This document shows positions 25,600 through 34,154 of a stretch of 62,152 nucleotides of DNA, in pieces. Below the pieces are notes generated by a model. It was not told where the DNA came from. It saw only the letters and a list, made by a program, of their open reading frames with translations, and did no database searches. Position numbers and translations under genes: made by a program. Numbering within the stretch: position 1 is the first letter of the stretch; each line of letters starts with the position of its first letter. The stretch spans positions 1-62,152 of the forward strand of contig NZ_JALPRD010000021.1 in assembly GCF_023197165.1 (NCBI RefSeq). The letters run 5' to 3'. Source of the stretch: Sphingopyxis sp. MSC1_008. GTDB lineage: Bacteria; Pseudomonadota; Alphaproteobacteria; Sphingomonadales; Sphingomonadaceae.

Positions 25600-25920
25600 C
25601 TAAGGATTTTTGGCCATGCTTTCTTCCATCCGCGCGAGCTGTTCGGGCGTCGCGGCGGTATGATGGCGCGCTTTCCACTCCGCGGTCGGCATGCCGTGGA
25701 CGATCGCGCGGCCCGCCTCCTTGTCCATATCGCCGGCCTCCGCGATCCAGTCGCCGAGGCAGTTGCGGCAAAATCCGGCGAGGCCCATCAAATCGATGTT
25801 CGCCGCGTCGCTGCGATCCTGGAGCAGGCGGACGAGGCGGCGGAACGCCGCGGCGGCGACCGCGTCGTCGAGACTGTCGAGCGCGTCATCGCCGTTCGTC
25901 TGATCGTCGCTGCAAGACAT
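25600..25920 (-). CDS. DUF1244 family protein
   Basis: This is a 106-residue cytoplasmic protein with the DUF1244 core: FRRLVRLLQDRSDAANIDLM, then GLAGFCRNCLGDWIAEA with a CxxC, then a short helix. The start follows a strong GGAGG. The family is conserved in alpha- and gammaproteobacteria and has no established function. It is divergent from pyk across a 119-bp gap. Confidence 0.87.
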   Translation of the reverse strand: MSCSDDQTNGDDALDSLDDAVAAAAFRRLVRLLQDRSDAANIDLMGLAGFCRNCLGDWIAEAGDMDKEAGRAIVHGMPTAEWKARHHTAATPEQLARMEESMAKNP

Positions 25921-26039
25921 GGTTCCTCCGTTGAATGATTGAATAGCTATACGGCGGTTGCCTTCGTATCATCAAGGCGGCATTGCCATCGTCAGCAAGT
26001 CGGCATTGCCCTAGCGTCCCCCCTGTTATCGGAGCTTTT

Positions 26040-27494
26040 GTGGTCCAGAATTTTACCCCCCGCCAGCGCAAGGTGCGCATCCTGGCGACCCTTGGCCCCG
26101 CAAGCGCCAACCCCGAGATGATCGCGGCGCTGCACCGCGCCGGCGCCGACGCGTTTCGCGTCAATATGAGCCACGGCGATCATGCGGGTCATGCCAAGGT
26201 GATTGCGGCGATCCGCGCGCTCGAAAAGGATACCGGACGCCCGACGACGATCCTCGTCGACCTGCAGGGCCCGAAGCTGCGCGTCGGCACGTTCAAGGAC
26301 GGCCCGGCCGAACTGGTGAACGGCAAGGGCTTCACCCTCGATGCCGACAAGACACCGGGTGATGCGACGCGTGTCTATCTGCCGCACCCCGAATTGTTCG
26401 CGGCGCTTGAGGCCGGCACGCGCCTGCTGATCGACGACGGCAAGCTGGTGCTGCGCGTGAAGAGCGTTGCGCCCGACAAGATCGAAACGGTGGTCGAGGT
26501 CGGCGGCAAGATTTCGGACCGCAAGGGGGTCAATGTCCCCGATGTCGTCGTGCCGCTCGCGGCGCTGACCGAAAAGGACCGCAAGGACCTGACCTTCGCG
26601 CTCGAACAGCATGTCGACTGGATCGCGCTGTCGTTCGTGCAGCGCCCCGAGGACGTCGCCGAGGCGCGCACGCTGATTGGCGGCAAGGCGGCCTTGCTCG
26701 TGAAGTTCGAAAAGCCGTCGGGCGTCCAGCGGATCGAGGAAATCCTCGAGCTCGCCGACGCGGCGATGGTCGCGCGCGGCGACTTGGGGGTCGAATTGCC
26801 GCCCGAGGCGGTGCCGCCGCTCCAGAAAAAGATCGTCGCGACCGCGCGCCGCATGGGCAAGCCGGTGGTCGTGGCGACGCAGATGCTCGAATCGATGATC
26901 GTGTCGCCGTCGCCGACGCGCGCCGAAGTGTCCGACGTCGCGACCGCGGTCTATGACGGCGCCGACGCGATCATGCTGTCGGCCGAAACCGCGGCGGGGG
27001 CCTTCCCGGTCGAGGCGGTGACGATGATGGATTCGATCGCGCGCTCGGTCGAAAGCGACCCCGATTATTTCCGCCGCCTGCATTTCACCGAGACCGCGCC
27101 CGACGCGACGACCGCCGACGCGCTCGCCGAGGCGGCGGGCAGCATCATCGCGACGATCGCCGCCGATGCGATCATCTGCTTCACCGCCTCGGGCTCGACT
27201 GCGCGCCGCGTCGCGCGCGAGCGGCCGGGCGCGCCTTTGCTCGTCCTGACCCCGAAGAAGGAAGCGGCGCGGCGCATGGGCCTGCTCTGGGGCGCGCACG
27301 CCGTACCCACCAAGGACATCGGCAGCTTCGAAGAGATGATCGCCAAGGGCAAGCGCATGGCGCTGCGCCACGGTATCTGCAAGGCGGGCGCGAAGCTGGT
27401 GATGATGGCGGGGGTTCCGTTCGGTACCCCGGGGTCGACCAATGTGCTGCATGTGGCGACGCTCACCGGCGACGAGCTGCGCGGCTACAGCTAA
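26040..27494 (+). CDS. pyk: Pyruvate kinase
   Basis: Pyruvate kinase converts phosphoenolpyruvate and ADP to pyruvate and ATP. The GTG at 26040 follows CGGAG and gives 484 residues starting VQNFTPRQRKVRILATLGP; the open frame upstream is not family-like. Key regions are FRVNMSHG, VDLQGPKLRVG, the active-site helix AAMVARGDLGVELP, and SDVATAVYDGADAIMLSAET. The C-terminal domain ends with PFGTPGSTNVLHVATL. It is of typical length and is followed by a palindromic element. Confidence 0.96.
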   Translation: MVQNFTPRQRKVRILATLGPASANPEMIAALHRAGADAFRVNMSHGDHAGHAKVIAAIRALEKDTGRPTTILVDLQGPKLRVGTFKDGPAELVNGKGFTLDADKTPGDATRVYLPHPELFAALEAGTRLLIDDGKLVLRVKSVAPDKIETVVEVGGKISDRKGVNVPDVVVPLAALTEKDRKDLTFALEQHVDWIALSFVQRPEDVAEARTLIGGKAALLVKFEKPSGVQRIEEILELADAAMVARGDLGVELPPEAVPPLQKKIVATARRMGKPVVVATQMLESMIVSPSPTRAEVSDVATAVYDGADAIMLSAETAAGAFPVEAVTMMDSIARSVESDPDYFRRLHFTETAPDATTADALAEAAGSIIATIAADAIICFTASGSTARRVARERPGAPLLVLTPKKEAARRMGLLWGAHAVPTKDIGSFEEMIAKGKRMALRHGICKAGAKLVMMAGVPFGTPGSTNVLHVATLTGDELRGYS

Positions 27495-27501
27495 GGATTA
27501 A

Positions 27502-27638
27502 ATCCTCCCTGCCGCGAAGTGGTCGGGAGGGGGACCTTTCGCGAAGCGAATGGTGGAGGAGCCGCAACAGTTGCGTCACAAGCCCCTCCGTCAGCCCTTC
27601 GGGCTGCCACCTCCCCATGGCTCGGCCACAGGGAGGAT
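27502..27638. repeat. Dispersed palindromic element, copy 2 (~137 bp)
   Basis: This begins ATCCTCCCTGCCGCGAAG and ends CAGGGAGGAT, so the outer arms pair over about 10 bp exactly and then imperfectly. The inner block CCCCTCCGTCAGCCC...GGGCTGCCACCTCCCCA matches copy 1 (4208-4341) almost base for base. The middle differs. It lies 7 bp after the pyk stop codon, the same position relative to a gene end as copy 1. Confidence 0.82.
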
Positions 27639-27836
27639 CGATTCACCCCAGATCGATTCAAATCGGCACAATCCTTACCGACTGATTCACAAAATTTTCG
27701 GGTTGATTCAGATCGGGACGTTTAAAAATGGTAAATGGACTTTGCACCATTGACGCTGCGCGGCATAGTTGGTGCAAGTAGCGCGTCGGACCCGCGTCGG
27801 GGGGCTCCGCATTCGCCAGTCCGGAGGTTTTCCCGC
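27639..27836 (+). promoter_or_regulatory. AT-rich bpt upstream region with four GANTC sites
   Basis: This 198-bp spacer is clearly more AT-rich than its surroundings. It contains GATTC at 27640, 27655, 27684 and 27705, i.e. four GANTC (CcrM methylation) sites within about 71 bp, and several GATC. A GGAGG lies 10 bp before the bpt GTG. The bpt promoter is probably here. No -10/-35 pair stands out. Confidence 0.45.
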
Positions 27837-28610
27837 GTGTCCGCACCGTTCCGTTTTCCGCGCTTTTTTGTCACCAGTCCGGCGCCCTGTCCCTATCTGG
27901 CGGGTAAGACCGAGCGCAAGGTGTTCACCGAGCTCAGCGGCAACTCGGCGAACGAGCTGAACGATGCGCTCGGCCGCATCGGGTTTCGCCGCAGCCAGTC
28001 GGTCGCCTATCGCCCGAGCTGCGCCGATTGCTCGGCGTGCGTGTCGGTGCGCGTCTGTGCGGGCGAATATACGCCGAGCAGTTCGCAGAAGCGCAACCTC
28101 CGCCGCAACGGCGATCTCGTCGCGACCGCATGCAAGCCGTGGGCGACCGAAGAGCAATATGCGCTGCTGCGCTCCTATCTGGGGTCGCGCCATCCCGATG
28201 GCGGCATGGCCGATATGGACGAGCAGGATTTCGCCGACATGGTCGAGCAGACCCCGGTCGACAGCTATATGATCGAATATCGCGAGCCGGCGGCCGATGG
28301 CGCCAAGGGCCGCCTTGTCGGCTGCTGCCTGACCGACCGGCAGGGCGACGGTCTGTCGATGATCTACAGCTTCTTCGATGCGGCGCATCCGATGCGCGAG
28401 GGGCTCGGCACCTATATCATCGCCGACCATGTCCAGCGCGCGGCGCGGGCGGGGCTGCCGTACGTCTATCTCGGCTACTGGATCGAAGGCTCGGCGCGTA
28501 TGGCGTACAAGGCGCGCTTCCGCCCGCTCGAACGGCTCGGCCCCGATGGCTGGTCGCGCTTCGAGCCCACCCAGTCCGAACGCATTGCAGCGATGTTCGA
28601 GCTCGCCTGA
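27837..28610 (+). CDS. bpt: Aspartate/glutamate leucyltransferase Bpt
   Basis: Bpt adds Leu from Leu-tRNA to proteins with N-terminal Asp or Glu, marking them for ClpS/ClpAP degradation. The GTG at 27837 follows GGAGG and gives 257 residues. Features are the N-terminal Cys segment (SPAPCPYLAGKTERKVFTEL), the Cys cluster CADCSACVSVRVC, and the C-terminal GNAT-like domain (GTYIIADHVQRAARAGLPYVYLGYW). It belongs to the ATE/Bpt family; leucine rather than arginine specificity follows the usual bacterial assignment. Confidence 0.92.
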   Translation: MSAPFRFPRFFVTSPAPCPYLAGKTERKVFTELSGNSANELNDALGRIGFRRSQSVAYRPSCADCSACVSVRVCAGEYTPSSSQKRNLRRNGDLVATACKPWATEEQYALLRSYLGSRHPDGGMADMDEQDFADMVEQTPVDSYMIEYREPAADGAKGRLVGCCLTDRQGDGLSMIYSFFDAAHPMREGLGTYIIADHVQRAARAGLPYVYLGYWIEGSARMAYKARFRPLERLGPDGWSRFEPTQSERIAAMFELA

Positions 28611-28843
28611 TCGCACCGGCGAGTCCTTGTTGAGAATGGCTCGCAACGGCCAGTTTCTCGCCGCCACCGGTTGACCTTTCCTCGCTTTCAAGGGCATAGC
28701 TTTGCGCCGAGGACATAAGTCCGGGTCGCATCCGTTATGAATTCGCCGGGGGGCTGGCGACAGGGGGAAAGGATGCCCGTGCGCGCGTTCAGCATCACGG
28801 CCAGCGACAGCAGGTGCGGCTTTCGCCGCGCGGTGGTGCGCGC
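28611..28843 (+). promoter_or_regulatory. Upstream region of the redox operon, with a dyad
   Basis: This is a 233-bp spacer. A 17-bp imperfect dyad TTGAGA-ATGGC-TCGCAA lies at 28630-28646. A possible promoter, TTGACC (28671-28676)-N17-GCATAG, follows 24 bp later. The layout (operator just upstream of -35) would suit an activator or repressor, but I cannot assign a family. No ORF is supported here. Confidence 0.35.
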
Positions 28844-31279
28844 ATGAGCGAGCCGGTCAAGGTTGCGATCATCGGTTCGGGTCCCGCGGGGCTCAGCGCC
28901 GCGTCGCGCGCCGCGCAGCTCGGGCTCAGCCACATCCTCCTCGAAAAGACAGACCATCTGTCGGACACGATCTTCAAATATCAAAAGGGCAAGCGCGTGC
29001 TCGCGACGCCCGAGCGGCTCGACCTCCGCTCCGACTGCCGCTTTGCCGAGGGTGCGCGCGAATATATCCTCGGCAATTGGGATGAGGATGCCGCGAACAA
29101 CAAGGTGAATGTGGCGTATCACGCCGAGGTTGCCGAGGTGACCGGCGCGAAGGGTGCCTTTGTGATCAAGACCGCCAAGGGCGACGTTTTCCACGCGGAG
29201 AATATCGTGCTGGCGATCGGCACGCAGGGCAATCCGAACCGCATGCGCTGCGAGGGCGCCGACCTGCCGCACATCATCTATCAGGTCGACGATCCCGAGG
29301 ATTTCAAGGACAAGCATATCACCGTCGTCGGATCGGGCGACGCGGGGATCGAAAATGCGCTCGGCGTCGCCGAGGAGGCGCTCGAAAACACCGTCACCAT
29401 CCTCAACCGTTCGAAGGATTTTGCGCGCGCCAAGGCGAAGAATGTCGCCGACATGACCGAGGCGGGCGAGAATGGCTTCATGCTGATCCGTACCGAGACC
29501 CAGCCGAAGCTGGTCGAACCCGGCTGGCTGACGCTCGAAACCCCGACGGGTGAGGAGAGGATCGAATGCGACGTGATCGTCGCGCGCTTGGGATCGGTCG
29601 CGCCGCGCGGCTTCGTCGAATCGATGGGGATCGAGTTCACCGGCCCCGACCGCGAAGCCTTTCCCAAGCTATCGCCGACCTTCGAAACGACGGTGCCCGG
29701 GCTTTACGTCATCGGCGCGCTCGCGGGCTATCCGCTGATCAAGCATTGCATGAACCAGGGCTATGACGTCGTCGAATTCCTCAACGGCAACAAGGCGCTG
29801 ACCCCCGCCGACGAAAAGGATCTGGCGGCGATTTTCGAAAAGCTGCCGCAGAAGAAATCGGTCAGCGAGTGGCTGGAATATCTGCGCACGCGCATCCGCA
29901 TCTTCGCCGACGTCTCGCCGCTGCAGATGCGCGAATTCATGCTCGATTCGAAGGTCGCCTTTTATTCCAGGGGCGATGTCGTGTTCGAAAAGGGCGAGCC
30001 GGGTTCGTCGCTGTTCGCGATCGCCGACGGCCATGCCGTGGTCGAGGTCGGTCCCGATTTCACCGTGCCGATCGAAGAGGGATCGATCTTCGGCGAGGTC
30101 GGGCTGATCTCGGGCCGCAAGCGCGGCGCGACGATCCGCGCGGGCGAGGACAGCATCTTCGTCGAAGTGTCGCGCACCGCCGCGCTCAAGCTGATGGCCG
30201 CGGTGCCGGGCGCGAAACGCGTGATCAACCGCATCTCGCTCGAACGCCAGCTGCTGCAGATCTTCAAGGGCGGGCTGACGGTCGAGGATCTCGAGCCGAT
30301 AGTCGAGGACCCCGCGATCGAACGCGTGCCCGCCGGCAAGGTCGTGCTCGCCGAGGGCGACGAGGGCGACGACGTCTATGTCATCCGCTCGGGGTCGATG
30401 GTCGTCGAAAAGGACATCGGCGGCAAACCGATCTTCCTGCGCTATTTGCCCGCGGGCAGCTTCTTCGGCGAAATGGCGGTGCTCAGCGGAGAGAAGCGCA
30501 ACGCGACGGTCAAGGCCGCGGTCGCGAGCGAAGTGATCCGGCTGAAGGGCGAGCAGTTCAAGGCGATGCTCGCCAAGCGGCCGCAGGTGCGCGAGGCGAC
30601 CGAGGCGGCGGTCGCCGAACGCGCGCAAATGAACAGCTTCATCGAATCGCGGAAAGCGAGCTATTCGAGCGCGGTCGATCTGTATTCGGACACCGCGACC
30701 TTCATCATGAAGGAAGGGCTGGGCGAGGCGACCGACGCGCTGCTGATCGACGAGAATCTCTGCGTCGGCTGCGACAATTGCGAGAAAGCCTGCGCCGACA
30801 GCCATGAGGGCCTGTCGCGGCTCGACCGCGAGGCGGGGAAGACCTTCGCGCATCTGCACGTGCCGACGAGCTGCCGTCACTGCGAACATCCGCACTGCAT
30901 GGCCGATTGTCCGCCCAACGTCATCCATCGTGGCCCCGACGGCGAAGTGTTCATGGAACCCGGCTGCATCGGCTGCGGCAATTGCATGCGCAACTGCCCC
31001 TATGGCGTGATCCGCATGGAAGCCGCGCCTCCCGAGAAGCCAAGCCTGCTACGCTGGCTGCTCACCGGGTTCGGCCCCGGCCCGGGCGAGCCGTCGCCCA
31101 AATGGACGAAGAAACAGTTGGGCGATGAGAAGCCCAAGAAGATCGCGGTCAAATGCGACATGTGCAAAGGCATTTCGGGTGGTCCGGCATGCGTGCGTGC
31201 GTGCCCGACCGGCGCCGCGATCCGCGTCTCGCCCGAAGAATTCCTGTCGATCGCGCGGCTCGAAGAGGATGCCGACTGA
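28844..31279 (+). CDS. Flavin NAD(P)H reductase-cNMPx2-ferredoxin fusion
   Basis: This 811-residue protein appears to carry electrons from NAD(P)H through FAD to four Fe-S clusters. Residues 1-330 are a thioredoxin-reductase-like flavoprotein with GSGPAG (11-16, FAD) and GSGDAG (163-168, NAD(P)H), but without the redox CxxC of thioredoxin reductase. Two cyclic-nucleotide-binding domains follow (FGEVGLISGRKRGAT near 416; FGEMAVLSGEKRNAT near 541), both retaining Gly-Glu and Arg of the phosphate cassette. Residues about 635-805 contain four cysteine motifs (CVGCDNCEKAC; CRHCEHPHCMADC; CIGCGNCMRNC; CDMCK...CVRAC), as in DmsB/HybA subunits. No signal peptide, so cytoplasmic. Its stop overlaps the next start. 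Confidence 0.88.
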   Translation: MSEPVKVAIIGSGPAGLSAASRAAQLGLSHILLEKTDHLSDTIFKYQKGKRVLATPERLDLRSDCRFAEGAREYILGNWDEDAANNKVNVAYHAEVAEVTGAKGAFVIKTAKGDVFHAENIVLAIGTQGNPNRMRCEGADLPHIIYQVDDPEDFKDKHITVVGSGDAGIENALGVAEEALENTVTILNRSKDFARAKAKNVADMTEAGENGFMLIRTETQPKLVEPGWLTLETPTGEERIECDVIVARLGSVAPRGFVESMGIEFTGPDREAFPKLSPTFETTVPGLYVIGALAGYPLIKHCMNQGYDVVEFLNGNKALTPADEKDLAAIFEKLPQKKSVSEWLEYLRTRIRIFADVSPLQMREFMLDSKVAFYSRGDVVFEKGEPGSSLFAIADGHAVVEVGPDFTVPIEEGSIFGEVGLISGRKRGATIRAGEDSIFVEVSRTAALKLMAAVPGAKRVINRISLERQLLQIFKGGLTVEDLEPIVEDPAIERVPAGKVVLAEGDEGDDVYVIRSGSMVVEKDIGGKPIFLRYLPAGSFFGEMAVLSGEKRNATVKAAVASEVIRLKGEQFKAMLAKRPQVREATEAAVAERAQMNSFIESRKASYSSAVDLYSDTATFIMKEGLGEATDALLIDENLCVGCDNCEKACADSHEGLSRLDREAGKTFAHLHVPTSCRHCEHPHCMADCPPNVIHRGPDGEVFMEPGCIGCGNCMRNCPYGVIRMEAAPPEKPSLLRWLLTGFGPGPGEPSPKWTKKQLGDEKPKKIAVKCDMCKGISGGPACVRACPTGAAIRVSPEEFLSIARLEEDAD

Positions 31280-32160
31280 TGGCGAGCCTGTTCCAGCGCC
31301 GCCGGTCGAAGGCGACCCAGACCGAGCGCGTGCGTGAGCGGCGGCACGAGGGCTTCCTGCGCTACGCGGGTTTTCGCTGGGCCAAGATTTCGGGCGGGCT
31401 CTGCCTGCTGATCATCGTCAGCTACGCGCTGGTCGACGTGACGCCGCGGCATAATGGCGGCAGCTGGTACGGCTATACGCTCGGCACGATCGGCGCCGGG
31501 CTGATCCTGTGGCTCACCGCGCTCGGCTATCGCAAGCGCAAGATGACGAGCACAGCCTGGTCGCTCAAGGCTTGGACCTCGGCACATGTCTATCTCGGGC
31601 TCAGCCTGATCGTCATCGGCACCTGGCACACGGGGTTCCAGCTCGGGTGGAACGTCCACACGCTCGCATGGGCGCTGATGATGCTGGTGATCCTGTCGGG
31701 GCTTAATGGCGTCATCGTCTATGCGACCTTGCCCGCGGCACTGTCGAACAACCGCGACGAGATGACGCAGATGCAGATGCTCGAGGCGATCCGCGCATTC
31801 GACCGGCAGTTGCACAGCGCGGCGCAACCGTTGACGCCCGCGGACACCGCGCCGGTGCTTGCGGCGCTCGACGAGGACCCGTTTGCGGGCGGCGTCATGG
31901 CGCGGCTGAGCGGGCGTTATCCCGATTGCGCAACGGCCGCGGCGCTGCGCACGCTGTCGCTCTCGAACAGCAGCGACCGCGAGGCGCGTGAAAAGGTCAT
32001 CGGGCTGCTCAAGCAGAAGGAGGCGGCGCTGACGCGATTGCGCCGGCATCTCAAGATCCGCGCGCTGCTCGAAATCTGGCTTTATGTGCATGTGCCGCTG
32101 ACTTTTGCGCTGATCGCGGCGCTGTCGGCGCACATCATCAGCGTCTTCTTCTACTGGTAA
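31279..32160 (+). CDS. Dihaem b-type membrane cytochrome (predicted)
   Basis: This 293-residue integral membrane protein starts in the stop codon of the reductase (TGATG). Hydrophobic segments lie near 37-52, 65-83, 100-120, 127-150 and 265-290. Two helices each hold a His-X13-His pair: H103/H117 (AHVYLGL...GTWHTGF) and H271/H285 (YVHVPLTF...SAHIISVF). This is the arrangement that binds two stacked b haems in cytochrome b and ferric-reductase families. A long polar loop (about 155-260) separates them. I infer it takes electrons from the Fe-S protein to the periplasmic cytochrome. No named family recognised. Confidence 0.8.
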   Translation: MASLFQRRRSKATQTERVRERRHEGFLRYAGFRWAKISGGLCLLIIVSYALVDVTPRHNGGSWYGYTLGTIGAGLILWLTALGYRKRKMTSTAWSLKAWTSAHVYLGLSLIVIGTWHTGFQLGWNVHTLAWALMMLVILSGLNGVIVYATLPAALSNNRDEMTQMQMLEAIRAFDRQLHSAAQPLTPADTAPVLAALDEDPFAGGVMARLSGRYPDCATAAALRTLSLSNSSDREAREKVIGLLKQKEAALTRLRRHLKIRALLEIWLYVHVPLTFALIAALSAHIISVFFYW

Positions 32161-32176
32161 GGCGGGGAGGGGGACC

Positions 32177-34111
32177 ATGAGCTTCATCCTGCGCCGTATT
32201 TCGACGACGAAGACCGGCAAGCAGATCGTCCGCGACCAGCCGCTGCCGGGCGACACGATCACGCTGGGCCGCGAGGGCAGCAACGTCATTCACGTCGCGG
32301 ATCTGGCGGTGAACCCGCATCATGCGACGATCAGCAGCGCCGATGGACGGCATGTGCGCGTCCAGGCGAGCGAAGGGCTGGGTTTCGACATCAACGGCCG
32401 CGCGGTCGACGCCGCCGACATCGACAGCGCAGCGGGCGCCGAACTGCGCTTCGGCGGCCACCGGCTGACAATCGCGCGCGAGGGTGAGAATATCATCCTG
32501 CTCGTCGAGCGCATCGACGAACTGTCGCAATCGTCGAAGGATGTCGACGAGGCCAAGGCCTTCTCGCTGCAGGGCGTGATGCTCGGCAAGCGCATGGGGG
32601 CGTGGGTGTTCGGCGTGCTGATGCTGCTCGCCTTCCTGATCGGGCCGATCTGGGCGTGGTACAGCTACAAGAATGTGAACGAGCGCCCCGACGGCTATCA
32701 TGCCGACAGTGCGTGGCTGTCGGGTCCGCTGTCGAGTGCACACGCCAGCCTGAAGAACGACTGCCAGTCGTGTCATGTCGAACCGTTCGTCGCGGTGACC
32801 GACAAGGCGTGCGTCGGCTGCCACACCGGCGAGCACAAGGCGATGAGCATGGCGCACGCCAATGCTCCGGCCGCGATGCTGCTCGCGGCGCGGCATCCCC
32901 CCGGGATCGGTGAAAAGGTGCTGGCGGGTTTTGCAAAGACCTTCAACAAGCCGCAGGGGCGCTGCGTCGAGTGCCATACCGAGCACGAAGGTTCGGGGCC
33001 GATGCCCGCGACGCCGCAGAAATTCTGCGCCGACTGTCATGACGGCATGTCGGCGCGGCTCAAGACCGCGGGTCATCCGACGACGCTAGCCGATGCCGCC
33101 GATTTCGGTACCAGCCACCCCGAATTCAGCCCGCTCGTGCGTCCTGCACCGGGCGCGAAGCCGGTACGCACGACGCTGGCCAAGGGAACGGTCGACTATA
33201 ACGGCCTCAAATTCCCGCACGACATGCATTTGCAGGCGACCGGCGGGGTCGCGCGCATGGCGGCGAGTTTCCGCGGCCGTTATGACTTCGGCAAGAAGCT
33301 CGAGTGCCAGAATTGCCACCGCGTCGAGGCCGACGGGGTGCGCGTCAAGCCGGTCGAGATGGAGCGCGACTGCGCGATGTGCCACAGCCTCGCGTTCGAG
33401 ACCGTCGGCGGGGTGACACGAACGTTGCGCCACGGTGAGCCTGATCAGGTCGTCGCCGATCTCACCGCCTACTATCGCTCGGCACCGCCCGCGCGGCCGC
33501 TTCAACTCGGCGGGATGCAGCGGCGGCGGCCGGGCGCCTATGCCGAGGGGCAGGTCTACAACATCTATTTCAACGAAGTCGCGACGCGGCCGTCGCGCGC
33601 GCAGGATGCGGTGCGCGCGGTCTTCTCAAAGGGCGGCGCCTGCTATGACTGCCACACCATCTTTGCGCCGCAGGCGGGGAAAAGCTGGCGCGTTGCGGCG
33701 GTCAGCCAGACGCCACGCTTCCTGCAAAAGGGCTGGTTCGATCATGACGCGCACCGCGAGACCGAATGCGCCGACTGTCACACCGCGGCGCCTGCTTCGA
33801 AAGCCTCGACCGACCTGCTCGTGCCGGGGCTTCGCCAATGCCGCGACTGCCATGTCGGCGAGGGCGGCGCACGGCTGGTGAAGGTCGAAACCGCGACCGA
33901 ATCGCCCTGCGCGATGTGTCATGAATATCATTCGGACGGCGGCAAACCGTGGATGCCGCCGCGCCAGCGCAAGAAAAACACCGCCGCAATTACAAATAAA
34001 CGTCTTGGTGCTAGCCAGGGTGTGAGCATGATCACAGGAACCGGGGGGCGGGACCTTTACGAAGTGACATGGCGCACACCTTCCTTGCATGCGGCAAGGC
34101 AGGGCGGGTAG
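32177..34111 (+). CDS. FHA domain-TM-decahaem c-type cytochrome
   Basis: This 644-residue bitopic protein has a cytoplasmic FHA domain (about 1-110; TLGREGSNVIHVADL, with NPHH where SxxH is usual, NGRAVD at about 73). One membrane helix follows (VFGVLMLLAFLIGPIWAWY, about 144-162), then a periplasmic region with ten CxxCH haem sites starting at residues 196, 212, 263, 284, 377, 399, 489, 531, 555 and 578. Further His residues can act as distal ligands. A GGGGAGGGGG ribosome site precedes the ATG. It probably receives electrons from the dihaem protein encoded 16 bp upstream. The acceptor is unknown. Confidence 0.88.
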   Translation: MSFILRRISTTKTGKQIVRDQPLPGDTITLGREGSNVIHVADLAVNPHHATISSADGRHVRVQASEGLGFDINGRAVDAADIDSAAGAELRFGGHRLTIAREGENIILLVERIDELSQSSKDVDEAKAFSLQGVMLGKRMGAWVFGVLMLLAFLIGPIWAWYSYKNVNERPDGYHADSAWLSGPLSSAHASLKNDCQSCHVEPFVAVTDKACVGCHTGEHKAMSMAHANAPAAMLLAARHPPGIGEKVLAGFAKTFNKPQGRCVECHTEHEGSGPMPATPQKFCADCHDGMSARLKTAGHPTTLADAADFGTSHPEFSPLVRPAPGAKPVRTTLAKGTVDYNGLKFPHDMHLQATGGVARMAASFRGRYDFGKKLECQNCHRVEADGVRVKPVEMERDCAMCHSLAFETVGGVTRTLRHGEPDQVVADLTAYYRSAPPARPLQLGGMQRRRPGAYAEGQVYNIYFNEVATRPSRAQDAVRAVFSKGGACYDCHTIFAPQAGKSWRVAAVSQTPRFLQKGWFDHDAHRETECADCHTAAPASKASTDLLVPGLRQCRDCHVGEGGARLVKVETATESPCAMCHEYHSDGGKPWMPPRQRKKNTAAITNKRLGASQGVSMITGTGGRDLYEVTWRTPSLHAARQGG

Positions 34112-34154
34112 GTTTTGGGTCGCCGGGCCAGACCGGCGGGAGCAGGGGACGGAT

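Noticed and set aside
27639..27836. A chromosomal replication origin, because of the AT-rich GANTC/GATC cluster
   Set aside because: No DnaA boxes were seen and no origin-linked genes flank it; kept only as a possible methylation-sensitive promoter.
28795..28977. Small frames upstream of and within the start of the redox operon
   Set aside because: They lack ribosome sites and overlap the well-supported reductase start at 28844.
28844..29830. Calling the first redox gene a thioredoxin reductase
   Set aside because: The fold matches, but the redox CxxC after the NAD(P)H motif is absent and the protein continues into cNMP and Fe-S domains.
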